From NCBI GenBank assembly GCA_019348435.1, contig JAHWJM010000203.1, positions 1 to 5,447 on the forward strand: 5,447 nucleotides of DNA. Reading direction: 5' to 3'. The stretch is from Actinomycetota bacterium (lineage in GTDB: Bacteria; Actinomycetota; Thermoleophilia; Solirubrobacterales; Solirubrobacteraceae). A program made the position numbers and the translations under genes. The notes below the pieces were generated by a model. That model saw nothing but the letters and a program-made list of their open reading frames with translations, was not told the origin of the DNA and did no database searches. Below, piece after piece: positions 3,145 through 5,447 of the stretch. Position 1 is the stretch's first letter. Every line of letters starts with the position of its first letter.

Positions 3145-5447
3145 GCGCGCCGTCGCCTTACGACTTCGCACCCCGAGACGCGGTCGACCCGGTCGACGGT
3201 CGCGCGGTCGAAGCCGGTGCCGCAGCGGACGGTGTCCCGCTTGCCGTTGACCGCGTTGATGCGGTCACTGCCGCCTCCGCCGTCGAGCAGGTTGCGGCCG
3301 CCGCCTCGCGCCCACAGACGGTCGTTGCCGCGCTCCCCATACAGGCGGGACCGGTCGCTGCCACCGTTCAGCTTGTCGTTGCCGTCGCCGCCGGCCAGCA
3401 TGTCTCGACCGGAGTTCCCGACGAGGTAGTCGCGACCCCCCTGGCCGAAGAGCCGGTCGGCACCCGAGCCGCCATGCATCCGGTCGTTCCCGCTGCCGCC
3501 GAGCAGGCTGTCGTTTCCGCTCTCGCCGGACAACCTGTCGTCGTCCCTACCGGCGTCGACGCAGTCATCTCCGCGAAGCGCGTTGATGATGTCGTCCCCG
3601 CCGCGGCCGAAGATCGCGTCGCCGGCGATCGTGCCGAACAGCTTCTCGCCCTTGTTCGTGCCTACCCGGTCGTTCGCGCAGCGGCCCTCACGCAGCGCCC
3701 TTGCCGTCACCGCGTCCGAGTTCGCTGCCGGTGGCGCTGCTGCCGCCGGTGGCGCTGCTGCCGCCGCCGGCGGTGCAGCTGCCGGTGGCGGCGCCGGGGG
3801 CGCCGGGGCCGGCGAGTTGTTGCTCCTGAAGACGTACACCCGCCCCTGGTCGGTGAACGTCTCGGTGTCAAACAGCGGGGCCGCGACGGCGAAGTCCAGG
3901 TACGTGTCGCCGTTGAGATCGCCGAGCGGGATGATCTCCTCGCCGAACTGGCTGGCGGGTTGCTTGTCGGGATCGGGGATCGTCTGCAGCACCTTCTCCG
4001 ACGAGGCATTGAAGAAATGCACGTCGCTGAGCAGACCGCCCTTGGGACCCGCTCCGAAGAAGCCGGCGGTGGCACCTACCAGCAACTCGTTGGCCGGCGT
4101 GTCTCCGCCGGGAACAAGGTCCCCGACACCCGTATACGCGTATCCGAAGTTGCCCGACGTTGTAGGTGTCGGGTCGTCGAGCCGCGCGAAGTTGACCGTG
4201 CTCACGCCGGTCTTGAAGTTGCCGTTCATGACGTAGCCGCGACCGGCCGCCGAGAAGCCGGAGGCGTTCTGGGCAGAGGCCGGAATGAAAACATCGGGCA
4301 GGCCGATGTCGCCGAGGTCGCCGACGGCGAAATAGTTGACGATCTGCCCGAAGGTCGCCGCAAGCTGCGGCTCGGGGTTGCGGTAGACCCCGAGGATCGT
4401 GCTCGTCTTGCCGTCGATCAGGTAGGCCGTCCCCGCGTCGGCGAGGTTGGGGTCGGGGGCGTCGACCGGAAGGTCGGTGCGGGGCGACAGGAGCAGGAAC
4501 TCCGGCCGTCCGTCCGGCGTGGTGAAGCCCTGCGCGCGCGGGCACAGCTCGCCCGCCGCCGGAACCGGGACGGCCGGCTTGGTCTCGGTAGCAGCGAGCG
4601 CGCGGCACTCGCCGACGTCGCCGACGGGCTGCAGCGAGTTTCCGAAGATCTCCGAGTCGCTGGCGATCGGGTCCTGCACCGGGTCGGCCTGCGCGTGGAT
4701 GTTGCGGATCGTCGTCACGGTCTCGGCCGGGCCGCCTTCGGTCGCCGTCCCGTCGAGGATCTCGGCGGGGCTGGTATTGACGATGTCCTCGCCGTGGTAG
4801 ACGTAGACGCGGCCGGCAGCGCCGCAGGTCGCGACCCTCCCGGTCACGACCTTCGCCCGCGCGCAGTGCGAGCCGGGATGCGCCGTGTCGCTGTTCTCGG
4901 TCGTTGCCGAGGCGCTGATGACGAGGTCCGGCGCGCCGCCGCCGTTGAGGTCCCCGGCGAGCACCGACTGCGACGCCGTGTCGCACGAGCCGACGCCGGC
5001 GTTGCCCTCGCACGGCGGCAGGCCGCTCGGGTTGAGGACGACACGGCCGAACCAGGTTCCGCCGGCGCGGGAAAGGGCGACAGGCGTCGTATCGCTCTCG
5101 GGCTGGTCGATGCGCTTGAGCAGCGCGAACGTGGCGCCGTCGAAGACGTACACGCGGCCGGCGTCCTTGAGGCCGCGGGCATCGACGCCGCGGGCGCCGA
5201 CGAGGATGTCCGGCACGCCGTCGGGCCCACCGACCGTCGCGCTGCGACACAGCTCGCCGGCGTTGGGCGGCGGGCTCGCGCAGCTTCCCATGTCCGTGAA
5301 GGTGCCCGGGGCCGTGGCAGGACGGTTGAGACCGACCTTCGAGGTCCACGGGAAGGCGAAGTTGGCGGCATTGTTGCCGGGTGCGGTACCGCCCGGATCC
5401 GGCGCCTCGATCGTCTTGATGCGCTCGTTCGTGGCGCCGCTGATGAT
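3141..5447 (-). CDS. Partial FG-GAP beta-propeller/RTX repeat exported protein, C-terminal part
   Basis: The frame is open to the right edge, giving 768 visible residues and a TGA stop. The true start and any signal peptide lie outside; the ATG at 5291 is internal, because in-frame coding with the same repeat character continues upstream of it. Visible residues 1-543 hold integrin-alpha-like FG-GAP blades. These show FG openings, GD-x-N-like calcium loops (GDLNGDTYLDFAVAAP is the best), and AGRVYVFDG-type strands. I count six blades plus the tail of one more (IISGATNERIKTIEAP), consistent with a seven-bladed propeller. Cysteines occur in loops in an even set, suggesting disulfides outside the cytoplasm. 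Residues 545-576 are an Ala/Pro linker. Residues 602-732 carry about twelve RTX nonapeptides (GGxGxDxLx type, e.g. GSGNDRMHG, QGGRDYLVG), which bind calcium in known families. The end is RDTVRCG, a second Cys and a run of Arg. The role is probably extracellular calcium-dependent binding or a surface structure; no enzymatic motif is visible. Confidence 0.88.
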   Translation of the reverse strand: MISGATNERIKTIEAPDPGGTAPGNNAANFAFPWTSKVGLNRPATAPGTFTDMGSCASPPPNAGELCRSATVGGPDGVPDILVGARGVDARGLKDAGRVYVFDGATFALLKRIDQPESDTTPVALSRAGGTWFGRVVLNPSGLPPCEGNAGVGSCDTASQSVLAGDLNGGGAPDLVISASATTENSDTAHPGSHCARAKVVTGRVATCGAAGRVYVYHGEDIVNTSPAEILDGTATEGGPAETVTTIRNIHAQADPVQDPIASDSEIFGNSLQPVGDVGECRALAATETKPAVPVPAAGELCPRAQGFTTPDGRPEFLLLSPRTDLPVDAPDPNLADAGTAYLIDGKTSTILGVYRNPEPQLAATFGQIVNYFAVGDLGDIGLPDVFIPASAQNASGFSAAGRGYVMNGNFKTGVSTVNFARLDDPTPTTSGNFGYAYTGVGDLVPGGDTPANELLVGATAGFFGAGPKGGLLSDVHFFNASSEKVLQTIPDPDKQPASQFGEEIIPLGDLNGDTYLDFAVAAPLFDTETFTDQGRVYVFRSNNSPAPAPPAPPPAAAPPAAAAAPPAAAAPPAANSDAVTARALREGRCANDRVGTNKGEKLFGTIAGDAIFGRGGDDIINALRGDDCVDAGRDDDRLSGESGNDSLLGGSGNDRMHGGSGADRLFGQGGRDYLVGNSGRDMLAGGDGNDKLNGGSDRSRLYGERGNDRLWARGGGRNLLDGGGGSDRINAVNGKRDTVRCGTGFDRATVDRVDRVSGCEVVRRRRA
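3250..3640 (-). repeat. RTX nonapeptide repeat block
   Basis: This part of the FG-GAP/RTX gene encodes about twelve nine-residue repeats, including ESGNDSLLG, GSGNDRMHG, GSGADRLFG, NSGRDMLAG and GDGNDKLNG. Such repeats form a parallel beta-roll that folds on calcium binding. Units near the C-terminal side are degenerate: GSDRSRLYG and RGGGRNLLD have lost the usual Asp at position 6. The block is thus shorter and less regular than in large RTX toxins, and no adjacent type I secretion genes are seen in the window. Confidence 0.85.
3727..3762 (-). repeat. 18-bp tandem repeat encoding the Ala/Pro linker
   Basis: GCCGGTGGCGCTGCTGCC is present twice back to back without a mismatch (3727-3744 and 3745-3762). 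Degenerate copies follow to about 3815. On the coding strand each unit gives AAAPPA. It separates the beta-propeller from the RTX block. Exact tandem identity in a codon-flexible linker suggests recent slippage, so linker length may vary between strains. Confidence 0.7.

Noticed and set aside
3250..3640. CRISPR-like array
   Set aside because: The periodicity is 27 bp and comes from nine-residue RTX repeats in a coding frame, with diverged units and no spacer structure.
3583..4236. Plus-strand frame with a Gly/Ala-rich middle
   Set aside because: The Gly/Ala run is the antisense reading of the Ala/Pro linker repeats, and no start context or domain supports a gene.
3868..5349. Minus-strand frame of 493 codons, very Arg- and Pro-rich
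   Set aside because: It is a frame-shifted shadow of the FG-GAP gene, whose own frame shows coherent repeats throughout.
3141..5447. RTX toxin (haemolysin)
   Set aside because: There is no pore-forming or acyltransferase-modified region, the RTX block is short and degenerate, and no type I secretion genes are in view.

Overview
This is a GC-rich window with strong G/C third-position bias, and all four supportable protein genes are on the minus strand. The C-terminal tail of the largest protein (a short run of RTX repeats, then RDTVRCG, a conserved Cys and a poly-Arg end) matches a style I associate with secreted calcium-binding proteins of Thermoleophilia/Solirubrobacterales-type actinobacteria. 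That placement is an inference from style and composition, not from a marker gene.

Layout in + coordinates. Positions 1-179 hold the first 59 codons of a gene running off the left edge, resembling the N-terminus of HNH-type putative restriction endonucleases. Positions 180-590 hold no convincing protein gene but are structured. They contain a plus-strand 3' half of a tRNA-Thr(GGU) gene (anticodon loop to 3' end), which looks like an integration (att) scar. Around it are two copies of a 15-bp partly palindromic motif, a 7-bp perfect hairpin, a 12-bp inverted duplicate and a GC-rich hairpin downstream of the next gene. Positions 591-1409 encode a ParA/MinD/CooC-like P-loop ATPase. Positions 1450-3144 (or 3171) encode a predicted membrane protein with five Asp-box (BNR) motifs between an N-terminal and a C-terminal transmembrane segment. 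Positions 3141-5447 encode the C-terminal 768 residues of a large predicted exported protein. It has an integrin-alpha-like FG-GAP beta-propeller, an Ala/Pro linker coded by 18-bp tandem repeats, about a dozen RTX nonapeptides and a basic Cys-containing tail. Its N-terminus lies beyond the right edge.

Transcription should run right to left: FG-GAP/RTX protein, Asp-box protein, then ATPase. The first two genes are joined by a GTGA stop/start overlap, which suggests translational coupling. The ATPase follows after 40 bp and may belong to the same operon or have its own promoter. The first two products are probably extracytoplasmic beta-propellers, one released or calcium-dependent and one held in the membrane, while the ATPase is cytoplasmic. 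A joint surface function is plausible but unproven. The clearest unexpected item is the tRNA-Thr half gene and the symmetric small motifs around it.
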